Below are positions 18,174-26,969 of a DNA stretch of 64,000 bases, piece by piece. The stretch's first letter is position 1. Every line of letters starts with the position of its first letter. The notes beneath the pieces were generated by a model. The model had not been told where the DNA came from. It was given only the letters and a program-made list of their open reading frames with translations, and did no database searches. Where the stretch lies: positions 1 to 64,000 of the forward strand of contig NZ_AAUW01000022.1 in NCBI RefSeq assembly GCF_000168975.1, written 5' to 3'. Source of the stretch: Roseibium aggregatum IAM 12614. GTDB lineage: Bacteria; Pseudomonadota; Alphaproteobacteria; Rhizobiales; Stappiaceae. The position numbers were made by a program, and so were the translations under genes.

Positions 18174-19565
18174 TCACGACGCGATCACCGGCCAGTTGGT
18201 TATCGGCCCGCGCCATTCCTCGAATGCCTTGGCAAGGCGCAGAACGGTCAGGTCCTCAAACCGTGGCGCGACGATCTGAAGACCGATCGGCATGCCTGAT
18301 TTCGAGAACCCGCAGTTGATGGAGCAGGCTGGCTGGTCACCCATGTTCCAGGGCATTGTGAAGCAGATATGCTCGAAAGGCAGCGCCGGATCATTCGTCG
18401 GAGCCGGCCATTCTGCGGGAAAGCTGACGATGGGATTGACCGGAGAAAGAATAGCACCGACCCCGTTCAGGGCGCTTGCGCAAGACTGGCGCATGGCGAG
18501 CATGTGATCAAAACCTGCTGCGACAGATGCTCCATCGATCTTCGCGGCTACGCTGGCCCAATCAAGGATATAGGGTAGGATCTTGCCCCGAGCCTCATCG
18601 CTCAGTTTCCGCATCTGGGACCAGAAACGGGCCCGCCAGAACGTGTCGAGACCATCCAGATTTTCCCGCGTCAGCAAGGGGCCAAGGTCGACGATGTCCG
18701 CGCCCTGCTCTTCAAACATCCGGGCCGCGGCGAGCACCGCATCGCGCACCTCCGGATCGACCTTCAATCCCGTTCCTGCGTCCAGGATAAGTCCGATCTT
18801 CATGCCCTTCACATTCGCCGGGGCGACGTCATAGTCGAGTGCCTCATAGGGAACGGAGGTCGCATCGCGCCAGTCGGACCGCGTGATGACCGGCATGACC
18901 ATGAGACTGTCATCGACGGTGCGGGTCATTGGGCCAACGCAGCGGCCCGGATAATAGGGATAGACCGGTACCCGCCCCTGGGTCGGTTTGAAACCGAAAA
19001 GACCGGTCCAGCCGGCAGGCAACCGCACGGATCCGCCAATGTCGGTCCCGATATGCAAGGGACCATAGCCTGCCGCGCCAGCGGACCCGGCGCCGGCACT
19101 CGACCCGCCAGGATTGGTGCTGAGATCCCACGGGTTGCGGCTGAGCTGGTGAAACGTCGACAGACCCGAACTCAGCATGCCGTAATCGGGACAGGTGGTC
19201 TTGGCAAAGATGATCGCGCCATCTTCCTTGAGTCTGGCAGCCGTCGGCGCGTCTGCATCGGCAGGTACCAGTTCGGTTGCCGCCGTTCCCATCGGGACAG
19301 GGTCTCCCTTGGTGGCGATCAGTTCCTTCAGGGTGACGGGCACACCATCGAGCGCACCATTGGGAGCGCCTTTCAGCCACCTTTGCGTCGCTTCTTCCGC
19401 CTGTTTCATGGCCTGTTCGGGCCGGTAATCGTAAAGGGCGCCCACCTTCGGTTCGCAAGCCTCCACCCTTTCGCAAACCGCTGCCATGTAGTCGCTCGGC
19501 GATACGGTCTTGCCGGAAAAAGCCTTCAGAAGTTCGCGCACGCCAAGATCAAGTATGCCGTTCAT
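18174..19565 (-). CDS. Amidase signature family protein
   Basis: 463 residues from ATG 19565; the frame is open upstream to 19691 but the family N-terminus starts at MNGILDLGVRELLKAFSG. The Ser-cisSer-Lys triad region is visible: Lys in VPVTLKELIATKGD, the Gly/Ser-rich NPGGSSAGAGSAGAAGYG, and the nucleophile Ser in TDIGGSVRLPAGWTG followed by FGFKPTQGRVP. It hydrolyses amide bonds; the substrate cannot be deduced. Convergent with the IclR gene (32-base gap) and downstream of a frameshifted LysR gene on the same strand. It may serve the same peptide/amide programme as the neighbouring operon. Confidence 0.88.
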   Translation of the reverse strand: MNGILDLGVRELLKAFSGKTVSPSDYMAAVCERVEACEPKVGALYDYRPEQAMKQAEEATQRWLKGAPNGALDGVPVTLKELIATKGDPVPMGTAATELVPADADAPTAARLKEDGAIIFAKTTCPDYGMLSSGLSTFHQLSRNPWDLSTNPGGSSAGAGSAGAAGYGPLHIGTDIGGSVRLPAGWTGLFGFKPTQGRVPVYPYYPGRCVGPMTRTVDDSLMVMPVITRSDWRDATSVPYEALDYDVAPANVKGMKIGLILDAGTGLKVDPEVRDAVLAAARMFEEQGADIVDLGPLLTRENLDGLDTFWRARFWSQMRKLSDEARGKILPYILDWASVAAKIDGASVAAGFDHMLAMRQSCASALNGVGAILSPVNPIVSFPAEWPAPTNDPALPFEHICFTMPWNMGDQPACSINCGFSKSGMPIGLQIVAPRFEDLTVLRLAKAFEEWRGPITNWPVIAS

Positions 19566-19731
19566 TTCACCATCCGGAAACGTCAAGGAAGAGGAGAAAA
19601 CCCGGCAGACTGCTGCCGGTTTCAGTTTGGAAAGAAGGCGCTTTGCATCGCCTGCATCCAAACTCTGCCCGAACTTTCCGTGTAAATTCAATGATGATAT
19701 TGTGGCCGCAGTGCTACGGTTTCCGTTGCAC

Positions 19732-20648
19732 TCACATCATGACCCCTGTTTCCCCATAGGATCGCAACCTGGCCTCCAGATAGGCGGAAAGCTTTTCGGC
19801 GGCAAAGCTCAGCGTACGCCCTTGCGGAAGGCTCAACTGGATCAGCGTGTCGATGGCAGCATCTCGTGCCAGGGGCCGGACAACCAGCTCTCCGGAGCGG
19901 ACCTCCCGGGCGACGGAAATTTCCGGCAGGATGAGGATGGCAGCCCCTTGCCGGGCAAGCTCTTTCTGGATGGTGACGGAGCGCGTCGTGAACACCACGT
20001 CTGCAGGCGATCTACCGGCAGCAGACAGCCGCTCTTCAAAGGCCTGCCGCAGCTGAAGCTTGTGTCCGGCATGGCCAGCGGATAGGCGCAAAGGGTTTCC
20101 AGGGAGACTTCCCGCACTCCGGCGGCCGGATGGGCAGGCGACAGGATTGCCGCGTGCCGCACCGGAACACGGCTGCGGGCGGTGACTTTCGGCTCGGAAG
20201 GAGAAAACAGGGTCAGCGCCATATCTGCATCGCCCTCATGCACAGACTTCAGGGCCTCCGTTGCTGACCCTTCCAGCAAATTTGCCCGGATGGCTGGAAA
20301 GTCCCGAGAAAACCCGGACAGAACCCCGGCCAGAATGGCCCCGCCTGTCGCTCCGTTGACGTAAACAGTAACCTCGCCGCGCTGAAGGCCGCGCATGTCG
20401 TCGATGAGTTGCCGGGCAAGGTCGAACTCCCTCATGGCGCTGCGCGAGCGCTGAACCAGAAGCTCGCCGGCTGCGGTCAGTTCAATTCCGCGGGCGGTCC
20501 GGTCCACCAGCGGCGCCCCGAAATGATATTCGAGATTTTCAAGCTGCCGGCTGATAGCGGTCGGGGAAACACCGAGGTTCTGCGCTGCTTCGCGTATCGA
20601 GCGGCAGCGGGCGAGTTCGTTGAAATAGGCGATGGCTTGAAGTTGCAT
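19732..20648 (-). pseudogene. LysR family regulator gene interrupted by a single frameshift
   Basis: From ATG 20648 the frame encodes an LTTR HTH (MQLQAIAYFNELARC, SPTAISRQLENLEYHFGAPL) and most of the effector domain up to CAYPLAMPDTSF. Near 20060 the homologous sequence jumps to another frame (LRQAFEERLSAAGRSPADVV ... RLRSYGETGVMM), which ends at 19732. One missing base in the AGCTTCAGCTGCGG stretch explains the shift. The protein would otherwise be about 300 residues. It may be recently inactivated or carry a sequencing error. It would have been the natural regulator of the amidase gene downstream. Confidence 0.75.
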
Positions 20649-21283
20649 GGCGTCCAATTCTGAAAACTTCGGCGGTCTTGAACAGGCAGAGGGCCTGCCC
20701 CGCGCTTCAACTGCAGCACACAAACAGCCTGTCTTGCAAACAGGAAAGCTGTAACGAATTCATATCATTCGCGAAGATTTTCGAGGCTCCATTCACTTGC
20801 CCGATCTTTAACCTGCTCGGCTAAACTTCCGCCTAGGGCCAGTGGACAATTGGCCTGATGCAATGAAATGGAAATCCTACTGTCCACAGGCGCTAGATGG
20901 GCTGTTCGCCAGGTAACGAAGGGGAGCCAAACTGTCGGAGCATCAGAGGGGAAATGTCGGTCACGCGATACGCCCCGGGGAACACTTCGGTTCGTACTTT
21001 ACGCATGGTGACACAACGTTGCGGCACAGTCATGCCAGCTTTCGGGCAGGCAATATGACGAATTTAACGACTGACCTGGGAATGGCTTGCGGACTGGCGG
21101 GTTACGCCAGGAACGGCCCCATCAACTCTGGCACCGTAGGCAAACTGTCGGCTCCTGCTCCATTTATAATGTTTGCAGACGCTTATGCTGGTTGGTGACC
21201 GCGAAAGACTTTGAGGCGGGATGGCATCCGATCAAATGTGTCGGGCGTGGCATTTGCCCAAGACCCCCTCGTGATGGATCTTT
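20649..21283. other. 635-base stretch without a recognisable gene
   Basis: All frames are short or broken and I recognise no conserved peptide. A TATAAT-like sequence occurs close to 21165. It may contain degraded upstream sequence of the sulfatase pseudogene. Confidence 0.5.
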
Positions 21284-22710
21284 TCTTCCACTGCCGCCTG
21301 TGCCTTCGAAGGGATGATCACGGAGTTGTCCACCGGATATCCGGGATACAACAGCATATGGCCACGCTCGTCCGGTACGATTGCGGAGATCCTCAAGGAT
21401 CACGGCTACTCCAACGCAGCCTTCGGTAACTGGCACAACGCACCAAACTGGGAAACTTCTCCGATCGGGCCGTTCGATCGCTGGTCCACTGGACTGGGTT
21501 TCGAATACTGGTACGGTTTCCAGGGTGGAGAAACTAGCTAGTGGGGAGCCCCAGCTTTTTCGCAACACGCCCGTCGAGCCTGAAGCCCGTCCCGAAGAGG
21601 GCTACAATCTCAACGTCGATTTGGTCGATGATGCGATCGCCTGGCTCGACCGCCAAGACTCGATCGCACCAGACAAGCCCTTCTTTCTTTATTTCGCGCC
21701 AGGTGCTGTCCACGCGCGCCTGCATGTCAGCAAAGACTGGATCGAGAAGCTTTCAGGCAAGTTCGATCAGAGATGGGACGCGGTGCGCGAACAGACCCTG
21801 TCTCGGCAAAAAGACATGGGTCTCGCTCGACGCGGATGCCCAAACTCTGTTTAGCAGGCACCAGGAAGTGTTCGCCGGCTTTCTTGCGCAAACGGACCAT
21901 GAAATCGGCAGGTTGATCGAGCAAGTTCGTTCAACGCCTGAGGGCGACAACACGCTGATCATTCTCGTGGCAAGCGACAACGGGCCGAGTGCAGAAGGCA
22001 GTGTCACTGGTACTCTCAACAATATGATGACCCAGAACGGGATACCGGACACGGTCGAGAACCAATTGCCGGAGATCGACGAGATCGGCTGCCCGGCGCA
22101 CGAAAACCATTACCCCGTCGGCTGGGCGTGGGCGGGGTCTTCTCCATTTCAGTGGATGAAGCGCGTGCCCTCCCATTTCGGTGGAACCCGGAACGACATG
22201 ATCGTCAGCTGGCCAAGTCGAATTTCAGACACTGTCGGGATCCGGTCGCAGTTCCATCATGTCGTGGACATCGCCCCGACCATCTTGGAGGCCGTCGGCG
22301 TTCCGGAGCCAAAGGTCGTGAACGGTGCAGAGCAGACACCCACGACGGGTGTCTGCATGGAAAATAGTTTTGCCGATGCGTCAGCACCCGGCACCCGACA
22401 TACGCAGTATTTCGAGACCGGCGGCCATCGCGCTCTCTATCATGACGGCTGGGTCGTCGCCTCGTTCCATGGCGCTTCATGAGTGCTCACTGGCTCGGTG
22501 GGTTTCGATGATAGCATCTGGGAACTCTACAATATCGAGGAAGACTTCTCGCAGACCCATGATCTCGCCGCCGAGAACCCTGAAAAGCTGGCCGAACTTC
22601 AGGCACTCTTCGACGAGGAGGCGCGAAAATTCGATGTCTACCCTCGGAACGACCGACTTGGGAGCACCTTATTGACAGACAGCTCTGAGGAGGACAGCGG
22701 TCGTTCGTGA
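21284..22710 (+). pseudogene. Arylsulfatase pseudogene 1
   Basis: Most of a type I sulfatase is readable in three frames. ITELSTGYPGYNSIW and GLGFEYWYGFQGGETS come first, then EARPEEGYNLNVDLVDDAIA and PDKPFFLYFAPGAVHA, and finally FAGFLAQTDHEIGRLI, VASDNGPSAEGS, SHFGGTRNDMIVSWP and FHHVVDIAPTILEAVGV. The segment that should carry the Cys-x-Pro-x-Arg formylglycine signature is deleted between STAAC (about 21284) and MITELS. A TGA at 22480-22482 replaces a codon inside HGAS-x-VLTG, probably Trp. Frameshifts lie near 21540 and 21830. Catalysis is impossible. Confidence 0.88.
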
Positions 22711-23132
22711 ATTTTCGCGAGAACAACTGGACATAGCTCGACGCTGATATTGTTGAATCCGTGCGATACGGTGCCACTCAAGGGCTAAGTGACCGCAAGA
22801 TTAAATTCGCAAAAATCTTTTTCCCTTTTTATTTTCAACAACCGGCAAAAAATCACGTGACAATTATCCGGTGGTTTTATTGGGTCGCATGGCTGATTTT
22901 TTCTGTTCGTCCGACAACAATCCATTTTGACGGTATTACAAGAACAAAAGTAGACGTTGACATTCTCATTGAAAATCCATATACGAACGATATCGATATT
23001 TTCTTGCCGAGCTTTGGTTACAACGCGATTGGCACCGCGTTCTTAACGAACCCTCCCTTTAAAGCATCGTTATCACCACCTGCGAGCCTCTGGCTTGCCG
23101 GTTCTTCTCTCTATGCTATGAAAGGGTTCATC
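22711..23132 (+). other. AT-rich intergenic region with cold-shock gene promoter and leader
   Basis: Noticeably richer in A and T than the surroundings. A frame is open across it but contains no recognisable domain and continues into the cold-shock gene, so I regard it as non-coding leader. Its 3' 140 bases would be the 5' UTR of the cold-shock mRNA. Confidence 0.55.
22957..22985 (+). promoter_or_regulatory. Sigma-70-type promoter for the cold-shock gene
   Basis: TTGACA (22957-22962), 17-base spacer, TATACG (22980-22985). Transcription from about 22992 would give a leader of roughly 140 nucleotides before ATG 23133. Long leaders are typical of cold-inducible csp mRNAs, where they act in temperature-dependent translation. 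Confidence 0.6.
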
Positions 23133-23342
23133 ATGACCACTGGCACAGTAAAATGGTTCAATTCCTCCAAAGGCTTCGGCTTTATCCAGCCTGACAACGG
23201 CGGCCCGGACGCATTCGTCCATATCACCGCTGTCGAGCGTGCTGGCATGCACGAAATCGTTGAAGGCCAGAAAATCGGCTACGACATGGAGCGCGACACC
23301 AAGTCGGGCAAGATGTCCGCCTGCAATCTGCAGGCCGCCTGA
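23133..23342 (+). CDS. cspA: Cold shock protein (CspA family)
   Basis: 69 residues beginning MTTGTVKWFNSSKGFGFI. RNP-1 (KGFGFIQ) and RNP-2 (AFVHI) nucleic-acid-binding motifs of the OB-fold are intact. The start ATG 23133 follows AAAGGG. Single-stranded RNA/DNA chaperone acting in the cytoplasm. It has its own promoter, long leader and a terminator at 23411-23436. It is intact in the middle of a stretch of pseudogenes, with a DUF6481 gene downstream. Confidence 0.95.
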   Translation: MTTGTVKWFNSSKGFGFIQPDNGGPDAFVHITAVERAGMHEIVEGQKIGYDMERDTKSGKMSACNLQAA

Positions 23343-23410
23343 TAGATCCGGAATCTGCTTTCCCTTGACCACGGATGTACTGGCACTGTCGAAAGCATGA
23401 GACCAAGCAA

Positions 23411-23436
23411 GGTCAGGCAAGTTGCCTGGCCTTTTT
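23411..23436 (+). terminator. Rho-independent terminator after the cold-shock gene
   Basis: GGTCAGGCAA (23411-23420) pairs with TTGCCTGGCC (23422-23431) with one G-T pair, followed directly by TTTTT. It lies 68 bases after the cold-shock stop. A second structured element, CGTAG...CTACG around GCTCAC-TG-GTGAGC (23437-23467), follows at once. Confidence 0.8.
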
Positions 23437-23451
23437 CGTAGCTGCTCACTG

Positions 23452-23701
23452 GTGAGCGGCCACTACGAAGAAAGCTACGACCGAGAACTACCGCAACCTT
23501 CGCCAGCAGGCCGAATCCGCTTTTGGTAAAGCCCAGTCGCAACTCTTCGAACGCCAACGTGCGATTGAAAACCTGAACTCGATCGTAATCGCCCGCAACG
23601 AAAACAACCAGGGACTGCGCGAGGCTCGGCTTGCCAAGGAATTGCAAGACAGTGTGGCCTCAGCAACCAAGCCGGCTTCAAAACGGGCAAGAAAGTCCTG
23701 A
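23452..23701 (+). pseudogene. Orphan coding-like frame without a start, downstream of cspA
   Basis: From about 23456 the frame reads TTKKATTENYRNLRQQAESA, then FGKAQSQLFERQRAIENLNS, then a charged helical tail ending ASKRARKS with stop 23699-23701 (about 80 residues). The composition is clearly protein-like, and I associate it with small basic proteins encoded beside cold-shock and DUF6481 genes in alphaproteobacteria. No ATG, GTG or TTG is in frame. A GTG at 23452 is one frame off, so a one-base change at the 5' end would restore a normal gene. Either recently inactivated or a frameshift error. Confidence 0.5.
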
Positions 23702-23737
23702 AGCCGCTATATCTAACCCGTCAAATGGAATTGAGAT

Positions 23738-24118
23738 TTGAAAAGAAATATAAACAGCGAACACGCCGACCGTCGCAGCGCTGCGACGGGCGCCAAGGCA
23801 GCCCTTGTTGAGGCCTTTCGTGCCGCCAGGGAAGCTGCCGAGCCGACCCGAGAAGCCAAACAGGCGGAGCGGCGTTTGATCGCCGAAGCTCGTGAACAGC
23901 GCCGGGCCGAGCGCGAACAGGCGAAACTTGAAGAACAAAACCGCGTTGCCACGGAAGCAGCAGCAAGAGAAGCCGCCGTTGCTGCCGCAGCCAGAGCTGA
24001 AATCGATGCGCGCGAGCTGGCTGACAAGACCCGTATCGAGCGCGTCCTGCAGGACGAGGCAGCTCGTAAAGCTGAACGCGACCGGCGCTACGCAAATCGA
24101 AAGGCCCGTCAGGCCTAA
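23738..24118 (+). CDS. DUF6481 family protein (small charged alanine-rich coiled coil)
   Basis: 126 residues from a TTG start at 23738 with GGAATTGAG just upstream. The protein is almost entirely Ala, Arg, Glu and Lys in long helical heptads (AREAAEPTREAKQAERRLIA, AREQRRAEREQAKLEEQ) and ends RDRRYANRKARQA. I associate this composition with DUF6481 proteins, often found near cold-shock genes in alphaproteobacteria. Function unknown; RNA or ribosome association is a guess from its charge. Confidence 0.7.
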   Translation: MKRNINSEHADRRSAATGAKAALVEAFRAAREAAEPTREAKQAERRLIAEAREQRRAEREQAKLEEQNRVATEAAAREAAVAAAARAEIDARELADKTRIERVLQDEAARKAERDRRYANRKARQA

Positions 24119-24154
24119 AGTTGTCATGACGCATGGTCGTGCTCCCACCTACTT

Positions 24155-24290
24155 AAAGTGACCACAACCTTGCCCCTGGCGCGTCCGGTCTCGACACAGG
24201 CCAAGGCGTCCGCCGTCTGCGCAAACGGAAACACCTTGTCCCCGACGGCCGGATGACGCCTGCGTCGAGAGCCGTCGCCCGGGTGATAGT
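24155..24290 (-). pseudogene. C-terminal scrap of an NAD(P)H:quinone / zinc-type dehydrogenase
   Basis: On the minus strand ATALDAGVIRP and, one frame over, GDKVFPFAQTADALACVE and TGRARGKVVVTL match the last 45 residues or so of MDR oxidoreductases (compare IRPVIDKVFPFEQ and GKVVI ends). Nothing upstream continues the homology. It is a tail left by a deletion. Confidence 0.65.
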
Positions 24291-24527
24291 CGACCTATGT
24301 CAGATCATCTGGGCGATCGCAGAACTCAGCCGGGAGAAAAGATGGATTTGGGTCCATTCAATAGACGGTCGTTTCAAGGCAGCGGGCGAACGCGTGCGAT
24401 GACTGACTTGAAGGCGCGAAGCAGGTCGGGCTGGTCACCCAACGCCAAGACCAACCCACCCGCTCTGGGGCCGGTAGCGGACTTGCAGGTTGGGCAATCC
24501 CCCCCAAGAGAAGTTAATCCAAGTTAT

Positions 24528-25866
24528 TTAGGGCTTTCCGAGCCCAATATCTGTACTTGGATAATCGGCAAAAGTCGCGAGGTGGCGTTGAACTCGTTTT
24601 AGAGCCTGTGGCAGACCCCATTCAAACCTGGAATGGCCCGAACTCGCCTGCTCCTTGGGATCGGTATAGAGATTGTAGACCCAGGGGCTCATGCCCACAT
24701 CCGACACCGTTGTCTGATCCAGGTTCCTCCTGGGCGCATGCTGTTGCATGACCTTGAAGTGGATTTTGTATTCCATCCATCGGAGCGCCATCAAATTGTT
24801 TTCCGAATACATGAACACGGCGTCCCGCAGAGACTCTCCCTTGTCCGCAAGCAGGAATGACGACTGATCGATGCCGTCTATATAGCGCTCGCTTGGTATC
24901 GCACCCGATTTGCCCACCAATGCGAGTGAAGTATTTAAGAAGTCGGTCAGATCGATAAGGCCGTCACCTTCACAGCCGGGAGCAATCATTCCGGGCCAAT
25001 ATGCGATGAAGGGCACACGCACACCGCATTCCCAGGTCGTTCCCTACCCCGCCACGGCTGAAAACCGTTGTCGGGATAGAGGTCTTCATTTGCCCCTTTG
25101 TCCGGCGTCAGAAACATGAAGGCGTTCTCAAGTTGACCTGTCTCTTCGAGCACGCCTATCAACCGGGCCACAATGTCATCTACCTCCACAATGGCGTCCT
25201 TGCAGGGGAACCCGGCCGAACTTTTTCCGGCATATCCCTTTGCCGGATAGCTGTCTTTGTGGACACGCGCAAAGGCATGTTCGAGAAAGAACGGAACATT
25301 GTCAGCAGATGCCCTGCGGATGAAATCTTCTGAAAAGTCAGCAAATTTCTGATCAATTTCCGCAAGTTCTTCTATCGAGGTAATTTCCTCCGCAACTTCG
25401 AGAGGTTGCCCCTAGACGCCCCGGGTAATGGCTGCTTCTGAAATTTCCTTCAACGCTGCCAGCCTTTCGGGGGCGCAGGACCATGTCTGGATAAAGGCGC
25501 TCATCAAGTTGCTGAGACATGTCGCTGATGACCGAAAGAATTCCGTAAAACTCGTCAAACCCGGCCTCATGCGGGCGAGATCCTTCCGCTTCGCCCAGAT
25601 GCCAGTTCCCCGCAAGAGCCGCGCGATAACCGGCATCGGAAGTGTTGCTTCGATCTTCTGGTCGTCGGGTTCTCTCCGGAAAGCGTCGGGCGCGTCAGAC
25701 CGCTACGCGTGGGAATACGCCCTGTGAGGAGAGCCGCACGCGTTAGAGTGCAGGTCGGCTGTGAATAGACTGACGTCAGCCTCAGGCCTTCACGCGCCAA
25801 AAGGAAAGCACATTTGGTGCTCGGCAAGGTCATCGATGCGATGTGCCCCCTGCGAATCCGCTCCCG
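24528..25866 (-). pseudogene. Arylsulfatase pseudogene 2
   Basis: Read on the minus strand, pieces in several frames follow sulfatase order. They are HRIDDLA, REGLRLTSVYSQPTCTLTR and AALLTGRIPTRSGL (active-site region, with CTLTR where C-x-P-x-R is expected), GNWHLGEAEGSRPHEAGFDE, ASADNVPFFLEHAFARVHKD, DDIVARLIGVLEETG and ANEDLYPDNGFQPWRG. A long intact C-terminal stretch from MRVPFIAYWPGMIAPG to the stop at 24528 completes it. The N-terminus appears cut by the IS30 scrap. TPDKGAN replaces the usual SDNGAN. Convergent with sulfatase pseudogene 1 but not a copy of it. Confidence 0.85.
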
Positions 25867-25867
25867 A

Positions 25868-26010
25868 AAATCCATCACGTTCGACCGTGGAACCGAGTTT
25901 GTAGCGTGGCCGCATCTTCAGGCAGAGATTGGAACACAGACCTGGTTCTGTGATCCCTGGCAAAAAGGCACCGTCGAAAACACCAACCGGCACGCCGGCC
26001 GAAGTCTTCA
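25868..26010 (+). mobile_element. Remnant of an IS30 family transposase
   Basis: The plus strand encodes RKSITFDRGTEFVAWPHLQA, then EIGTQTWFCDP, then WQKGTVENTNRHA. This is the second Asp to Glu part of the IS30 DDE integrase core. The proteins normally read FCDP plus a few residues before WQKG, so a small deletion is present. The rest of the transposase and both terminal repeats are missing. It abuts the cut 5' side of sulfatase pseudogene 2 and is a plausible agent of the decay here. Confidence 0.8.
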
Positions 26011-26141
26011 GGGAGAAGATGCCAGCGAAATGAGACGACGCCCTTTTGGGGAATTCATGCCCATCGGCCACATTTTTCGGCAGAGGAGCTTCAGCGGCTT
26101 GAACGCTTCGATCCCGTTCAGCGTTCACAGCAGCCGATGGA

Positions 26142-26933
26142 CTAGTCACGCAGTGCGTCGGCGATCCTCTCGGCAATTTCGAGAGCCAGGGGCCCGAACT
26201 TTTCAAGCGCCTCCGGCGTGCTCATGGCGCTGCGGATCCAGATGAGCGAGACGCAGCCCAGAACAGCGCCGGCCGAGCGGATCGGTACGGCAATGGAAGC
26301 GGTTTCCGGGCGAAATTCGCCGCTGTCCCTGATGGCGATGCCGCGATTGCGAGTTTCTTCGAGCAGCCTTGAAAGCCAGCGTTCCTCCAGAAACGGGGCA
26401 TCCTTCTCATCTCCGAGACGGCGCAGATGATCCAAGATAAGCGCGCGCTCCTCATCGGGACAGAAGGAGATATACGCACGCCCGCTGGAGGTTCGCAGCA
26501 CCGGCAGACGATACCCGGTCATGCCGCGGTCGATCGACAGCGGCGACCGGCCATGGGTCGTCTCCTGGATGACCATTGCTGCATTGTTGTAGACTGTAAG
26601 GTCGAGCGGCCAGACAACCTGTCTGGAATATTCGCTGAAGATTGGGCCGGCCGCTTGCGTGATTTCCGTGGTGAGCGCGTAACCGTCTCCGAGCGCTGCG
26701 GCGAACCGTGTGACCCTGACGTAGTTTGACGTCGCGGAAAACGCGACATAGCCAAGTTCCTCCAGGGTCTCCAGAAGCCTGTAGACCGTTGGGCGCGGCA
26801 GATCGAGAGCCTTGGCCACCTCACCCGGGCGAGCTTCGCCCACCTTGTTCACATAGCGCAATATGGCAAGTCCGCGCGCGAGTGCGCGCACGGACCCGGA
26901 TGTTTTTGGAGAGGTCGCCGGTTCACTGAGCAT
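26142..26933 (-). CDS. IclR family transcriptional regulator
   Basis: 263 residues, ATG 26933. HTH residues about 30-70 (RPGEVAKALDLPRPTVYRLL) and an IclR effector domain (MTGYRLPVLRTSSGRAYISF, SIAVPIRSAGAVLGCVSLIW). This domain resembles regulators of 3-(3-hydroxyphenyl)propionate (MhpR) and related aromatic pathways. It is the last gene of the minus-strand aromatic operon, 36 bases after the FAA hydrolase gene, so it is probably co-transcribed and autoregulatory. Confidence 0.9.
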   Translation of the reverse strand: MLSEPATSPKTSGSVRALARGLAILRYVNKVGEARPGEVAKALDLPRPTVYRLLETLEELGYVAFSATSNYVRVTRFAAALGDGYALTTEITQAAGPIFSEYSRQVVWPLDLTVYNNAAMVIQETTHGRSPLSIDRGMTGYRLPVLRTSSGRAYISFCPDEERALILDHLRRLGDEKDAPFLEERWLSRLLEETRNRGIAIRDSGEFRPETASIAVPIRSAGAVLGCVSLIWIRSAMSTPEALEKFGPLALEIAERIADALRD

Positions 26934-26969
26934 GGCAGGACCATTGCACAGGCCGGGCTTGGGAAAAAG

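Noticed and set aside
22761..23132. A 193-codon open frame that continues into the cold-shock gene, suggesting a larger fused protein
   Set aside because: The upstream 124 codons have no recognisable domain, are AT-rich, contain a good promoter, and the cold-shock protein has its own ribosome-binding site and normal 69-residue length.
25868..26141. A complete insertion sequence next to the IclR gene
   Set aside because: Only part of the DDE domain is present; no terminal inverted repeats or target duplication could be identified.
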